Shown here in pieces: positions 8,247 through 16,917 of a stretch of 64,000 bases of DNA. Within the stretch, counting starts at the first letter, position 1; each line of letters begins with the position of its first letter. Origin of the DNA: Gillisia limnaea DSM 15749. Lineage in GTDB: Bacteria; Bacteroidota; Bacteroidia; Flavobacteriales; Flavobacteriaceae. Position numbers and translations under genes: made by a program. The stretch lies in contig NZ_JH594606.1 in the NCBI RefSeq assembly GCF_000243235.1, forward strand, positions 1,841,448-1,905,447. The letters run 5' to 3'. Below the pieces are notes generated by a model. That model made no database searches. It worked only from the letters and a program-made list of their open reading frames with translations, and had not been told where the DNA came from.

Positions 8247-8747
8247 ATGAAAAAACCATTTTATATATTCCGCTATATTAGTTTAATAGCAGTTATTTGT
8301 TCTTTAATGGGTTCTTTGCTACTTTTTTTTATAGGTGCTTTGAAAACTTATAACGCATTTAGAATAGTGTTTTTTGATTATATCCCGAAAGGGAAAGAAC
8401 ATTTGCATTACATAGATAATGCAACAATATCTATAATGAAATCATTAGATACATTTCTAATAGCTTTGGCACTCTTCATTTTTGCTTACGGTATTTTTTC
8501 ACTATTTATCTCTAATAAAAATGATATTGAGGACAAGGGAGTCTTAAAATGGATTAGTATACCAAATATTGAACATTTAAAAACCGTACTTGCAAAAGTC
8601 ATTATTATTATTCTATTTGTTATTTTTCTAGAAATCGTTATAGAAAATATTAATAATTTGAAATGGGAATTTTTGATAATTCCAATCTCTGTTCTCCTAT
8701 TTGCACTTGGATTAAAATTTTTAAAATCAGATAAAGAGGAGCATTAA
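8247..8747 (+). CDS. YqhA-family (UPF0114) inner-membrane protein
   Basis: 166 residues with four hydrophobic segments (about 9-32, 65-88, 112-132 and 141-158) and the family's layout: FYIFRYISLIAVICSLMGSL at the start, LDTFLIALALFIFAYGIFSLF in the second segment and VIFLEIVIENI in the third. YqhA/UPF0114 proteins are small membrane proteins of unknown function. It stands alone; the ATG at 8247 gives a normal N-terminus. Confidence 0.82.
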   Translation: MKKPFYIFRYISLIAVICSLMGSLLLFFIGALKTYNAFRIVFFDYIPKGKEHLHYIDNATISIMKSLDTFLIALALFIFAYGIFSLFISNKNDIEDKGVLKWISIPNIEHLKTVLAKVIIIILFVIFLEIVIENINNLKWEFLIIPISVLLFALGLKFLKSDKEEH

Positions 8748-8849
8748 AAAACTATTAAGCCAAGAGGAAACAAGGTTTATAAATTATGGTTTGCTCTGTC
8801 TACTCTAAGAAAATTTTACAGGTTTTCCCTGCTGCACAGTTTCATAAGA

Positions 8850-9040
8850 CTACTTTTTTGTAAATACATCTAAAAATTTCCATCCCGTCATGGTGGGCAT
8901 CTTAATGTCAAGGAGTAGAACGGTGGACACTGCCCCATTAATTTTGCCGTAATCCTCTCTTATATAGGCGAGTTCACTGTAATTACCCCGGAAAACTTAA
9001 AAAATTCCTTTCACTTTATTGGAATTGTTCAAAAGCATAC
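8850..9040 (-). pseudogene. response-regulator receiver remnant downstream of the histidine kinase
   Basis: On the minus strand a frame reads RGNYSELAYIREDYGK then STVLLLDIKMPTMTGWKFLD and stops at 8850-8852. LLLDIKMPTMTGW is the phospho-acceptor Asp and following loop of a receiver domain. The Lys-containing C-terminal half is missing and an upstream stop interrupts the N-terminal half. It lies just past the stop of the kinase gene on the same strand, so the pair was probably once a kinase/regulator operon. Confidence 0.68.
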
Positions 9041-9125
9041 CTGTAAGCCAATGCGGCCTTTATCTCAGGAATTAGATAATAGTTCCACAGCACTAGCGGA
9101 TGAGGAAAACTTTTCTTTCAATGAT

Positions 9126-12100
9126 TTATAATGGCAAAGTAAAATAAAATATACTCCCTTTTTCGGGTTCACTCTCTGCCCACATTGTGCCATCGTGCCT
9201 TTCTATGATATTGTGAGATATGTACAACCCAATACCCAATCCCTGAAAATGAGTAGCATGTTCCTCCACCCTGTAATACCTGTCAAAAATTTTATCTAAA
9301 TGCTTCCCTGACATACCCACACCAAAATCCTGAACCGATACTTGAACTTTTTCTTCCTGTTCATCTATTTTCACGAATACTTTATCAGCCTTTGGAGAAT
9401 ATTTTATAGCGTTGGTTAAAAAATTGATCAGCACCTGTTGCAGCCTGCCCCTGTCGCCGGTTATTTGTTGGGAACAGTTGCCGGTTTTTTGTATGCTGTG
9501 GTTTGTTGTGCTGTGCTGAATATTTTCAATTGTTTCATCAACCATTTCATTTAGATCAAACGTAGTTATATTATAATCCAGTTGGCCATTTTGTATTTTA
9601 CTGGCATCTAATAACTCTGTAGCCAGGTCGTTAAGCTTCTCTACGGCTTGATTAACTCTCTTTGCGTATGAAGCAGCTTGATTTTCTTCACTTAATGAAA
9701 GTAGCAGTAACTGAATATACCCTTTAGCAGTTGTAAGTGGTGTTTTCATTTCATGACTGGCAACGCTTATAAATTCATCTTTTTTCTGCTCCGTAATTTT
9801 TTGTTCATGTATATCGGTATTGGTTCCTATCCATCGCTCAATATTTCCGTTGGCATCTTTTACAGGATAGGCACGGGTGATAAACCAACGATATTCTCCG
9901 TCGTGCCTGCGCAGCGGAAAGGTTTGCTCAAATGCTTCGTCTTTTTTCCACGCTTCTTTTACAAACTTCACTAATTTTTTAATGTGGTCTGGATGATGCA
10001 CTTTTTCCCATCCCCAACCTTGCATTTCTTCAACCGTGGTCCCTGTATAATCATACCATTGCTGGTTATACCAATAAATCCATCCGTCAGCATTTGCAAT
10101 CCATGCCAGGTTTTGAATGCTATCAGCAAAAAGGCGAAACTGCTCTTCGCTTGCTTCAATAACTTTTCTTGCATTTACCTGTTGTGTAACCTCCACTCCA
10201 TGAGACAATAATCTTTCAGTATTTCCTTTTTCGTCCATCATTGGCTGCACTACTGAATTATAATAGCCCAAAACCAGTTTGCCAGTACTTTCATTGATTA
10301 TTTCAATAGGAAATTCATTAGCGATGAATAGTTCCCCTGTTGAAAAAACATTTTTAAGAATATCTATTATACCTTGTTGTTCCATTTCTGGAAAATGCTC
10401 TTGAACGGTTTTGCCGATGGTTATTTTTCTGTCAACTAATTTTTCGTATTCGGCATTGACAAATTCATAAATGAACGTATCGCCTTTTACAATGGCAATG
10501 GCTGCAGGAGCATTCATAAACGAATTGTAAAGCACCATGCGCTCCTTGCTTACGCGCTCTTCGCTTTCCCTTATTGCTTCTGATGCTGCTTTTTGCAGGG
10601 TAATATCTGTAGAAGTGGCAATCACTTTAATCAGTCCGCCATTGTCATCATAAATTGGAGATGCCCTGGATAAGAGCCATAAAGATGATCCTGTTTTTTT
10701 ATTGATCAATTGGGAAACAACTTCTGAAGACTTACCGGTTTTGAAAGTAAGCGCTGTTGAATTTTGATCAACAGGCATTGGTTCGCCTTGTTCATTTAAT
10801 ACAGAGAAAGTTTCATATGCCCTTTTTCTCAACTGGGATACATCTTTTTCGGCAAGCACCTCTTCTGTCGTTGCATATCCTATTTGATTTGCGCCATTCT
10901 CATTGAGGTAAAGAATCTTGCCAGTTTTATCAAAATGATAGATGGCCGATGGTACATTCTGCAAAGTGGTTTCAAAAAGTTCACGGGTTTCTTTAATTTT
11001 TTCCTCTGCTTCTTTACGATCTGTAATGTCAACGCTCGCACTGATGTATCCTGCAAAAGTCCCATCTGGGTTAAATCTGGCTGGTACTTTTGCCAATAAC
11101 CAGCGATATTTGCCATATTTATCTAATACCCTGAACTCTAACGTATAACTTTCTTGTTTTGCGAAGGCTGAGAGATAAGTATTAACAACGCGATCTTTGT
11201 CTTCCGGATGGAATAAGTCAGCCCATCCTAACTTGAGTAAATCCTCCATCGGTCTTCCTGTAAGATCCACCCAAGCCTTATTAAAATAGGTAACATTGCT
11301 CGCTTCATCCGCAACTCCAATCAATACTTCAGTAGCCTCTGCCATGGTGCGGAATCTCGTTTCACTTTCCTTTATTGCTTCTGTTGCTGCTTTTTGTTCC
11401 GTAATGTCTCTAAAAGTCCAGGACCAGGCATAGTAGGTTCCATCCTCACCCAATACTGAATAGCCATGACGTTCTATTATTCTGCCATCAAGGTATTCCA
11501 GTTCGTCAACACTTGTCTCTGAGGGATGCTCATACAGCCATTTTACCTTATCAACAAACTGTTGTGGGTTTACCAATTGGGTCATAGCAAAAGCAAGCGC
11601 AAGTTCATCGTCTTTGGAATCAACAATCTCTTTAGGCATACGCCATACATCAATAAAACTCTGGTTGTAGCTAATAATCTTTCCTTTGGCATCTACAAGC
11701 AAAAGACCATCTCTATTGGCTTCATTGTGTGCCTCTAGCAGGGCTTTCCGATAGCGAAGCGTTTCTTCTGCTTCTTTTTGCTCAGTTATATCAAGACTAA
11801 TTCCTGTGAGTGTTTTGGCCTCGCCCTTATCATTGTAATAATATCTTCCAACGGAACGCATGTAACGAACAGTTTCATCATCTGCACGTCTAATGCGATA
11901 CTCCACGTCATAAACTGTATCATTAACTCTTGCTTCTTCTATTTTTTCAAAAGCCAGTTCTTTATCCCTGGGTAAAATAATTTTGTGCCAGTCTTCATAG
12001 GTAAGGTCTGTACGATGCTCATCATATCCCCACATTCTTTTATGCAGGGCACTCCATTCTATTTCTTGTTTTTCTACGTTAAATGACCAAATGCCCACAT

Positions 12101-13211
12101 TTGCCGAATCGGTGGCAAGCGTTAAATGCGTTGCCATTTTTTCTATCGCTTCTGCCGATTTCTTTTGTACGGTAATATCAGCCCTTATTGCAACATACTG
12201 GTAGGGTTTTCCAAGCTCATCCAAAAACGGAACAATGGTAGTATCAACCCAATAGATGGTTCCATCTTTTGCTTTGTTCTTTAATTCACCTTTCCATGTT
12301 TTTCCGTTGGTAATGGTTGTCCATAGATTGCGGATAAAATCCTTGGAATGATAACCGGAATTAATGATGCGATGGTCTTGCCCTATTAATTCCTGGCGGG
12401 TGTATTTTGAAATTGTGCAGAAGTTATCGTTCGCATATTTAATAATTCCTTTCTGGTTGGTAATGGCAACAATGGAGGATTGATCAAGCGCATATTTATA
12501 ATCTGAAATTTCTCTTAAATTTTCTTCGATTTGTTTGCGGGCCTCTGCTTCTACTTCAACTGACTTTGCTGTTGACACCCGCGAGTTTGTTTCTTTTTGT
12601 AAACGGAAAAAGAAAAGTGTAAGCGCAACAATCGAAAATAAAGAAAGTAACAATAAAAAAATGGGGGTGAGGGTGGCGGAACGGTCTTTAACCTGTATGC
12701 GCTGCTCCAGGAATGCATCTTCTGTTTGCAACATGAGCGCAATTTGTTTACGCACTTCGTCCATTTTATTTTTGCTTTCAAGCAAAAGGCTATTTGTGGG
12801 TAAATTTGTGGATTGGTTATTTTTAAAAGATTTAACCGTCTTATTTAGCAATGAATAACGTTCATCAAGAAGTGTTTTAAGCTTTTTTAAATTTTCTCGC
12901 TGCCCGGCATGGTCGCTAATGAGTGAATCAAGCCTAGCAAATACAAGTTTGCTGCGTTTTTCTGCACCGATGGTGGGTTGCAGAAAAACAGAATCGTTAG
13001 TAATAAGATAACCACGCTGCCCGGACTCTGCATCTTTTACATTGGAACGCAATTCAATAATATTATCCTTTACAGCTTTGGTATGCATTACCCTGTCAAC
13101 AGATATATTAAACTGCCTGATCTTATTATAAGAAATAATTGCAATCACAACCAGCACTCCTGTAAGGAGTATAAATAAAAAAGTGGAGGTGTTTTTCGAG
13201 AGTTCTTTCAT
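9126..13211 (-). CDS. CHASE3 / multi-PAS sensor histidine kinase
   Basis: 1361 residues. An N-terminal membrane helix (about 10-27) and a second (about 180-203) enclose a CHASE3 sensor (SNVKDAESGQRGYLITND). Seven PAS domains follow (roughly 230-350, 352-482, 485-607, 612-735, 738-875, 878-1010, 1013-1140), joined by similar DIT.QK.A.E.I linkers. The kinase core is intact: H-box ASHEMKTPL with His1153, N-box LINFLTNAIKYSP with Asn1267, G1 DFGVGM at 1295, G2 GLGIGL at 1324-1329. It should autophosphorylate and pass phosphate to a regulator, but the only regulator next to it is a remnant, so it is probably an orphan or uses a partner elsewhere. Signal unknown. Confidence 0.93.
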   Translation of the reverse strand: MKELSKNTSTFLFILLTGVLVVIAIISYNKIRQFNISVDRVMHTKAVKDNIIELRSNVKDAESGQRGYLITNDSVFLQPTIGAEKRSKLVFARLDSLISDHAGQRENLKKLKTLLDERYSLLNKTVKSFKNNQSTNLPTNSLLLESKNKMDEVRKQIALMLQTEDAFLEQRIQVKDRSATLTPIFLLLLSLFSIVALTLFFFRLQKETNSRVSTAKSVEVEAEARKQIEENLREISDYKYALDQSSIVAITNQKGIIKYANDNFCTISKYTRQELIGQDHRIINSGYHSKDFIRNLWTTITNGKTWKGELKNKAKDGTIYWVDTTIVPFLDELGKPYQYVAIRADITVQKKSAEAIEKMATHLTLATDSANVGIWSFNVEKQEIEWSALHKRMWGYDEHRTDLTYEDWHKIILPRDKELAFEKIEEARVNDTVYDVEYRIRRADDETVRYMRSVGRYYYNDKGEAKTLTGISLDITEQKEAEETLRYRKALLEAHNEANRDGLLLVDAKGKIISYNQSFIDVWRMPKEIVDSKDDELALAFAMTQLVNPQQFVDKVKWLYEHPSETSVDELEYLDGRIIERHGYSVLGEDGTYYAWSWTFRDITEQKAATEAIKESETRFRTMAEATEVLIGVADEASNVTYFNKAWVDLTGRPMEDLLKLGWADLFHPEDKDRVVNTYLSAFAKQESYTLEFRVLDKYGKYRWLLAKVPARFNPDGTFAGYISASVDITDRKEAEEKIKETRELFETTLQNVPSAIYHFDKTGKILYLNENGANQIGYATTEEVLAEKDVSQLRKRAYETFSVLNEQGEPMPVDQNSTALTFKTGKSSEVVSQLINKKTGSSLWLLSRASPIYDDNGGLIKVIATSTDITLQKAASEAIRESEERVSKERMVLYNSFMNAPAAIAIVKGDTFIYEFVNAEYEKLVDRKITIGKTVQEHFPEMEQQGIIDILKNVFSTGELFIANEFPIEIINESTGKLVLGYYNSVVQPMMDEKGNTERLLSHGVEVTQQVNARKVIEASEEQFRLFADSIQNLAWIANADGWIYWYNQQWYDYTGTTVEEMQGWGWEKVHHPDHIKKLVKFVKEAWKKDEAFEQTFPLRRHDGEYRWFITRAYPVKDANGNIERWIGTNTDIHEQKITEQKKDEFISVASHEMKTPLTTAKGYIQLLLLSLSEENQAASYAKRVNQAVEKLNDLATELLDASKIQNGQLDYNITTFDLNEMVDETIENIQHSTTNHSIQKTGNCSQQITGDRGRLQQVLINFLTNAIKYSPKADKVFVKIDEQEEKVQVSVQDFGVGMSGKHLDKIFDRYYRVEEHATHFQGLGIGLYISHNIIERHDGTMWAESEPEKGSIFYFTLPL

Positions 13212-14445
13212 TTTCCGTTGGTTGACGAAGTAAATATAAAAATTATTTCCATGGTTTTGTCAACCGCGTTTTCCCTTAGTTTCTTGCAATCAGTTTGAAG
13301 TCGCTGTGTCGCCCAGGCAGGTCGCTCAACAAGCAAATAAAGATGCTCTTAATAATATATTTTTAAAAAACCTGTGAATCCTAACGTAAGAAATAGCATA
13401 TCTCATAACACCTGGTTTTAGAAATTAGAACGGAAATTCTATTCTTCATAAAATCTTGAACGATTATCAAAGAATAGTAAATCAGAAACATCATATTAAG
13501 ATTAAAAAGCTCCACGATTTAAAAGTAATCCTACCTTTAATAAAAAAATAACCCATATCAGTTTTTTTTTGATTCAAAAACTTTTGTCCGTTTTTAAGGT
13601 TGAATTATTGAAAATTCCCCTGGTGGCCCTGGTGTGCCTTAGGTTTCTCAAAGTATCCTTACTTTGAGCTATGTTATACGTGTTTTATGCAAATTCATAA
13701 ACAAAGTCTCCGGGCTTTGACGTAGTTCATCGATCAATAATTCTCACACCTTAAAATCGACCAGCTCTTGAATAAATCTGCAACAGGATTATCTGTTAAA
13801 GTCACTTCTTCAATCACACTTTTTTAATGTAAATAATGTTCCTCGCTGGAGTAGACATAATCTGTTGCCCGGGGGCAACCCCAGACACACCGGGTTTAAA
13901 TGATGTAGTCCAGCTTTGAGAATTAAAATTTTTCACTGTAAACCTCTTGATTGTGGTCACGAAGTCAGGAGACTTCATCTTTATTTTGATGGTCGTAGAT
14001 AATCATTAATTTAAAGGAAAATAGAGGTGAAATTTACTTTGCGATTCAAAAATTAATTAGCGTATTAATCCTATGTATTCCCTTTGTCCTTTTGAATTGC
14101 TTCCAACAGAGTGCTAGACTTGGATGTCTAATAAATGTCCTAAAGATGTTCAAAAATTTTTATTCACCCAATATCAAAGTGATGAAACACTATCTATTTC
14201 AAAAAGCCCCCCATATCTACCAGAACTAACCTTGCGCGTGGTTCCTGTGCTGTTTAATAGCGTACGTACTTTCTCGTCCCCGAGACAAATGATTTATGAC
14301 CTGCAACCGGCCTAGACATTCGCAGTATATAGAATAAATTTTTCCATGCTAGCATCTGCTCTAACCAATTAAAAATAACCAAAATAGAGATAGAAAAGTT
14401 TTGCCCAAAAAATGTTGTCCTATGTTGTACCCACCTCCAACAAAG
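13212..14445. other. 1.2-kb gene-free, decayed stretch before a tRNA
   Basis: No frame here looks like a protein. It holds a perfect 9-bp hairpin at 13647-13668 (CTCAAAGTA facing TACTTTGAG, loop TCCT), a GAAGTC/GACTTC repeat near 13963-13978, and the second copy of a 21-bp repeat at 14212-14232. The stretch next to the tRNA (14370-14440) may be the eroded end of an integrated element, but no integrase can be recognised. Confidence 0.5.
14212..14232. repeat. 21-bp exact repeat, copy 2
   Basis: Identical to 3532-3552 over 21 bases, same orientation. The flanks differ except for loose similarity just upstream, so it is a short shared piece, possibly the end of a lost mobile element or a recombination scar. 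Confidence 0.55.
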
Positions 14446-14471
14446 AAGGCTCCCGATATCTCGGAAGCCTT
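14446..14471 (-). terminator. terminator of the CAU tRNA
   Basis: AAGGCTCCCGA faces TCGGAAGCCTT around a 4-nt loop, 11 pairs with one G-T, starting 14 nt past the tRNA 3' end on the minus strand. The following CTTTGTTG is only moderately T-rich. Confidence 0.65.
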
Positions 14472-14484
14472 GTCTTTACTAGTG

Positions 14485-14558
14485 TGGTCCCACCTGGACT
14501 CGAACCAGGGACCACCTGATTATGAGTCAGGTGCTCTAACCAGCTGAGCTATAGGACC
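14485..14558 (-). tRNA. tRNA with anticodon CAU (elongator Met or Ile2)
   Basis: A 74-nt cloverleaf on the minus strand. Acceptor GGTCCTA pairs with TGGGACC (one mismatch-like pair at the base), discriminator A; D arm AGCTCAGCTGGTTAGAGC; anticodon stem CCTGA/TCAGG with loop CTCATAA, anticodon CAT; T arm with GGTTCGAGTCC. CCA is not encoded. G1 pairs with C72, and the anticodon stem lacks the three G-C pairs of initiators, so it is not tRNA-fMet. Met elongator and lysidine-modified Ile2 cannot be told apart safely by eye. Confidence 0.93.
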
Positions 14559-14582
14559 GGCTCAATAGGTATAATGAGGGCG

Positions 14583-14613
14583 CAAATTTATGTAATTGCC
14601 GCCTACTCCACAA
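14583..14613 (-). promoter_or_regulatory. promoter of the CAU tRNA
   Basis: On the minus strand TTG (14613-14611) is followed after 20 nt by TAAATTTG (14590-14583), matching the Bacteroidota pattern TTG-N19/20-TAnnTTTG. It lies 25 nt before the mature tRNA 5' end. The clearest two-part promoter in the window. Confidence 0.72.
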
Positions 14614-14684
14614 GCATTTTTATTTATTTTTATCATGTGCTTTTAGCTGCGGTAAAATTCCCGGAATCTTTCTTTGTAACTACC

Positions 14685-15095
14685 TCATTGACTGGAACTT
14701 GCCTCCTGGCATAATTCCACCAAAACCCCATGAGAGGATTTAGGGTGCAAAAAAGCCACAATCTTATTATCGGCGCCGTTTTTAGGCTTTTTCGAGATCA
14801 AAACAAAATCACTTTTCTCCAGCCGTTCAATTTCTGCTTCTATATCTTCTACATCAAAAGCGATGTGGTGAATTCCTTCTCCGCGCTTTTCAATAAACTT
14901 TGCAATTGGACTTTTAGGATTTGTAGCTGCAAGAAGTTCGATCTTGCTGTCTCCAATTTGAAAAAATGAAGTAAGCACTCCTTCGCTTTCCACTTCTTCG
15001 GCCTTATAGGGTTCTATATTGAGCAGGGCCCGGTAAGTTTTATTCGCTTCTTCTATATTTCTAACGGCTATGCCTATATGTTCGATTTTTCTCAT
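14685..15095 (-). CDS. mce: methylmalonyl-CoA epimerase
   Basis: 136 residues of the glyoxalase/VOC fold. It interconverts (2S)- and (2R)-methylmalonyl-CoA between propionyl-CoA carboxylase and methylmalonyl-CoA mutase. Metal-binding and family motifs are in place: IEHIGIAV near the start (His6), FFQIGDSKIELL, GEGIHHIAFDVEDIE, and a C-terminal GVLVELCQ. Length matches the family. No mutase gene is adjacent here. Single-gene unit on the minus strand, divergent from rbfA across a 225-bp gap that holds repeat copy B. Confidence 0.93.
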   Translation of the reverse strand: MRKIEHIGIAVRNIEEANKTYRALLNIEPYKAEEVESEGVLTSFFQIGDSKIELLAATNPKSPIAKFIEKRGEGIHHIAFDVEDIEAEIERLEKSDFVLISKKPKNGADNKIVAFLHPKSSHGVLVELCQEASSSQ

Positions 15096-15211
15096 GGATT
15101 GTTATTAATTATTTTTTATAATTTTATGTAGTACTAACAGAACCACACTTTTTAAGTCCGGATTCCCGATTCTCTGCAGGCTTGCTGCGAGAATCCACTA
15201 ATTTAAGAATA

Positions 15212-15292
15212 AATCAAGAACATCGGGGCAGGCCCGCATGAATGAAATTCATTTCGGGCCGGCCGCGGGGAATTAAACCCTCAATGAGGGAT
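15212..15292. repeat. dispersed GC-rich intergenic repeat, copy B
   Basis: Shares ordered strings with 1053-1176. It can fold with GCCCG-ATGAAT facing ATTCAT-CGGGC around GAA, followed by CCCTC-AAT-GAGGG. It ends 17 bp before the -7 element of rbfA, so it forms the upstream part of that promoter region. Confidence 0.6.
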
Positions 15293-15308
15293 TGAAATTT
15301 AAATATCT

Positions 15309-15316
15309 TACTTTTG
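15309..15316 (+). promoter_or_regulatory. -7 element of rbfA
   Basis: TACTTTTG matches TAnnTTTG and ends only 4 nt before the rbfA ATG (15321). If used, the mRNA would start at or next to the start codon, i.e. be leaderless. Confidence 0.5.
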
Positions 15317-15320
15317 CAGT

Positions 15321-15716
15321 ATGGAAGAAACAAACAGACAAAAGAAAATAGGTGGGGTTCTGCAAAAAGATTTGGCAGAGATCCTGCAAAATCATATCAG
15401 GGATTCAGGAATAACGGGAGTTTTAGTGTCTGTTTCTAAGGTAAAAGTTACCACCGATCTTTCTATTGCGAAGGCTTATATAAGCATTTTCCCATCTAAG
15501 GAAGCTAAAGGTGTATTGGAGGGAATCAACCTTATAAAATCAAAGATCAAGCATGAACTGGCGCAACGAACAAGACATCAGCTGCGAAGAATGCCCGATC
15601 TAAGTTTTTTTATAGACGATTCTCTGGAATATATAGAAAAAATAGACAAATCGATAAGAGGCGAGGAAAACCCAATTTCCGATCCCAATCTTTTGGATCC
15701 CCGGAAAAAATCTTAA
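15321..15716 (+). CDS. rbfA: 30S ribosome-binding factor A
   Basis: 131 residues, a small KH-like protein needed for late 30S assembly and 16S 5'-end maturation. The start ETNRQKKIGGVLQKDLAEIL and the mid-region VLVSVSKVKVTTDLSIAKAYISIF plus RHQLRRMPDLSFFIDDSLEY are standard RbfA. In this phylum rbfA is commonly followed by the FtsX/LolC-type permease gene found here, which starts 1 bp after the rbfA stop, so the two should be one operon. Confidence 0.95.
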   Translation: MEETNRQKKIGGVLQKDLAEILQNHIRDSGITGVLVSVSKVKVTTDLSIAKAYISIFPSKEAKGVLEGINLIKSKIKHELAQRTRHQLRRMPDLSFFIDDSLEYIEKIDKSIRGEENPISDPNLLDPRKKS

Positions 15717-15717
15717 G

Positions 15718-16917
15718 TTGAATTTTTCCCTCTACATCGCCAAACGGTATTTATTTACCAAAAGCAGCAATAATGCGATCAATATCATCACCATTATTGC
15801 CGCAGTCGGCGTTTTTGCGGGAGCCTTCTCTTTATTTATTGTGCTTTCCGGGTTCTCCGGATTGAAAGATTTCAGCTTAACCTTCTCCAACGAATTTGAC
15901 CCCGATCTTAAAGTTTTCCCCTCCAGCGGAAAAACTATCAGTATTTCTGAAGCTGAAAAACAAAACCTATATAAAATCGAGGGGATATCTGCTTCTTCTG
16001 AAGTTGTGGAAGAACGTGTTTTTCTGGATTACAGGTCAAAAAACCATACCGCATTTATAAAAGGTGTGGATGCTTATTACCGAAAAGTGAATAATATAGA
16101 CAGTTCCCTGGTTTACGGAAACTGGCTTACCGAAAGTGATTTTCAGGTAGTGGCAGGCAACGGGATTACCCGGCTGCTCTCCCTTAGTGCCTTCGATTAT
16201 ACCCATTTACTGGAAATTATGGTTCCCAGGCCGGGAAAAGGGCAGGTTAGCGTCCCAACCGATGCTTTCAATAAAGAAGGCGTCGTGGTTACCGGAATTT
16301 ACAGCGTGAATGAAGAATTGGACAGCAAATATATATTTGCCAACATAGATTTTGCGCGAAACTTGCTGGAATTGGAGGAAAATGAAGTTTCGGCTATAGA
16401 AATAAAACTGGCTCCGGGCGCCGATCCAGAAACAGTAACTTCAGAAATTAAAAAGATCCTCAGTCAGGATGTAAGCGTTAAGAACCGTGCCCAGCTTAAT
16501 GAAACGCTCTATAAAATGCTCAATACCGAAAATCTTGCGGTCTACCTTATTTTTACCCTCGTACTCATTATTGCACTTTTCAATGTGGTAGGATCTATCA
16601 TTATGGTGATTCTGGATAAAAGGGAAAATATTAGGACGCTTTATAGTCTTGGTGCTACTGAAAATGCCATTAAAAATATCTTTTTTATGCAGGGAGCGCT
16701 TATGACGATTGTGGGCGGATTTATAGGATTGCTTTTCGCCCTGATCCTGGTTTACCTGCAACTGCAGTTTGATCTTGTAATGATCACACCTTCCCTGGCA
16801 TATCCTGTTAAGATAAAAGCCGAAAATATTATTCTGGTTTTAGTAACTATTGGCATTTTAGGGATGGCAGCCTCCTATATTGCGGCCAGCAGAAGCAAAA
16901 AAGCGCTTCAGGCCTAA
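15718..16917 (+). CDS. FtsX/LolC-type ABC transporter permease
   Basis: 399 residues. N-terminal helix (about 20-45, AINIITIIAAVGVFAGAFSLF) then a large periplasmic domain, then three helices near residues 273-300, 322-348 and 370-390: the MacB/FtsX-core layout shared by the lipoprotein-release permeases LolC/LolE. The start codon is TTG (15718), one base after the rbfA stop; no ATG lies upstream in frame and the first residues (NFSLYIAKRYLFTKSS) are normal for the family. The ATPase partner is not adjacent. Its last 4 bp overlap the end of the convergent dusB gene. Confidence 0.88.
   Translation: MNFSLYIAKRYLFTKSSNNAINIITIIAAVGVFAGAFSLFIVLSGFSGLKDFSLTFSNEFDPDLKVFPSSGKTISISEAEKQNLYKIEGISASSEVVEERVFLDYRSKNHTAFIKGVDAYYRKVNNIDSSLVYGNWLTESDFQVVAGNGITRLLSLSAFDYTHLLEIMVPRPGKGQVSVPTDAFNKEGVVVTGIYSVNEELDSKYIFANIDFARNLLELEENEVSAIEIKLAPGADPETVTSEIKKILSQDVSVKNRAQLNETLYKMLNTENLAVYLIFTLVLIIALFNVVGSIIMVILDKRENIRTLYSLGATENAIKNIFFMQGALMTIVGGFIGLLFALILVYLQLQFDLVMITPSLAYPVKIKAENIILVLVTIGILGMAASYIAASRSKKALQA

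Noticed and set aside
9753-12858. Several plus-strand frames of 65-107 codons inside the kinase gene
   Set aside because: They are antisense shadows of the PAS-rich kinase, which has complete motifs on the minus strand.
14124-14315. 63-codon plus-strand frame near the CAU tRNA
   Set aside because: Composition looks random, it spans the 21-bp repeat and has no homologue-like pattern.
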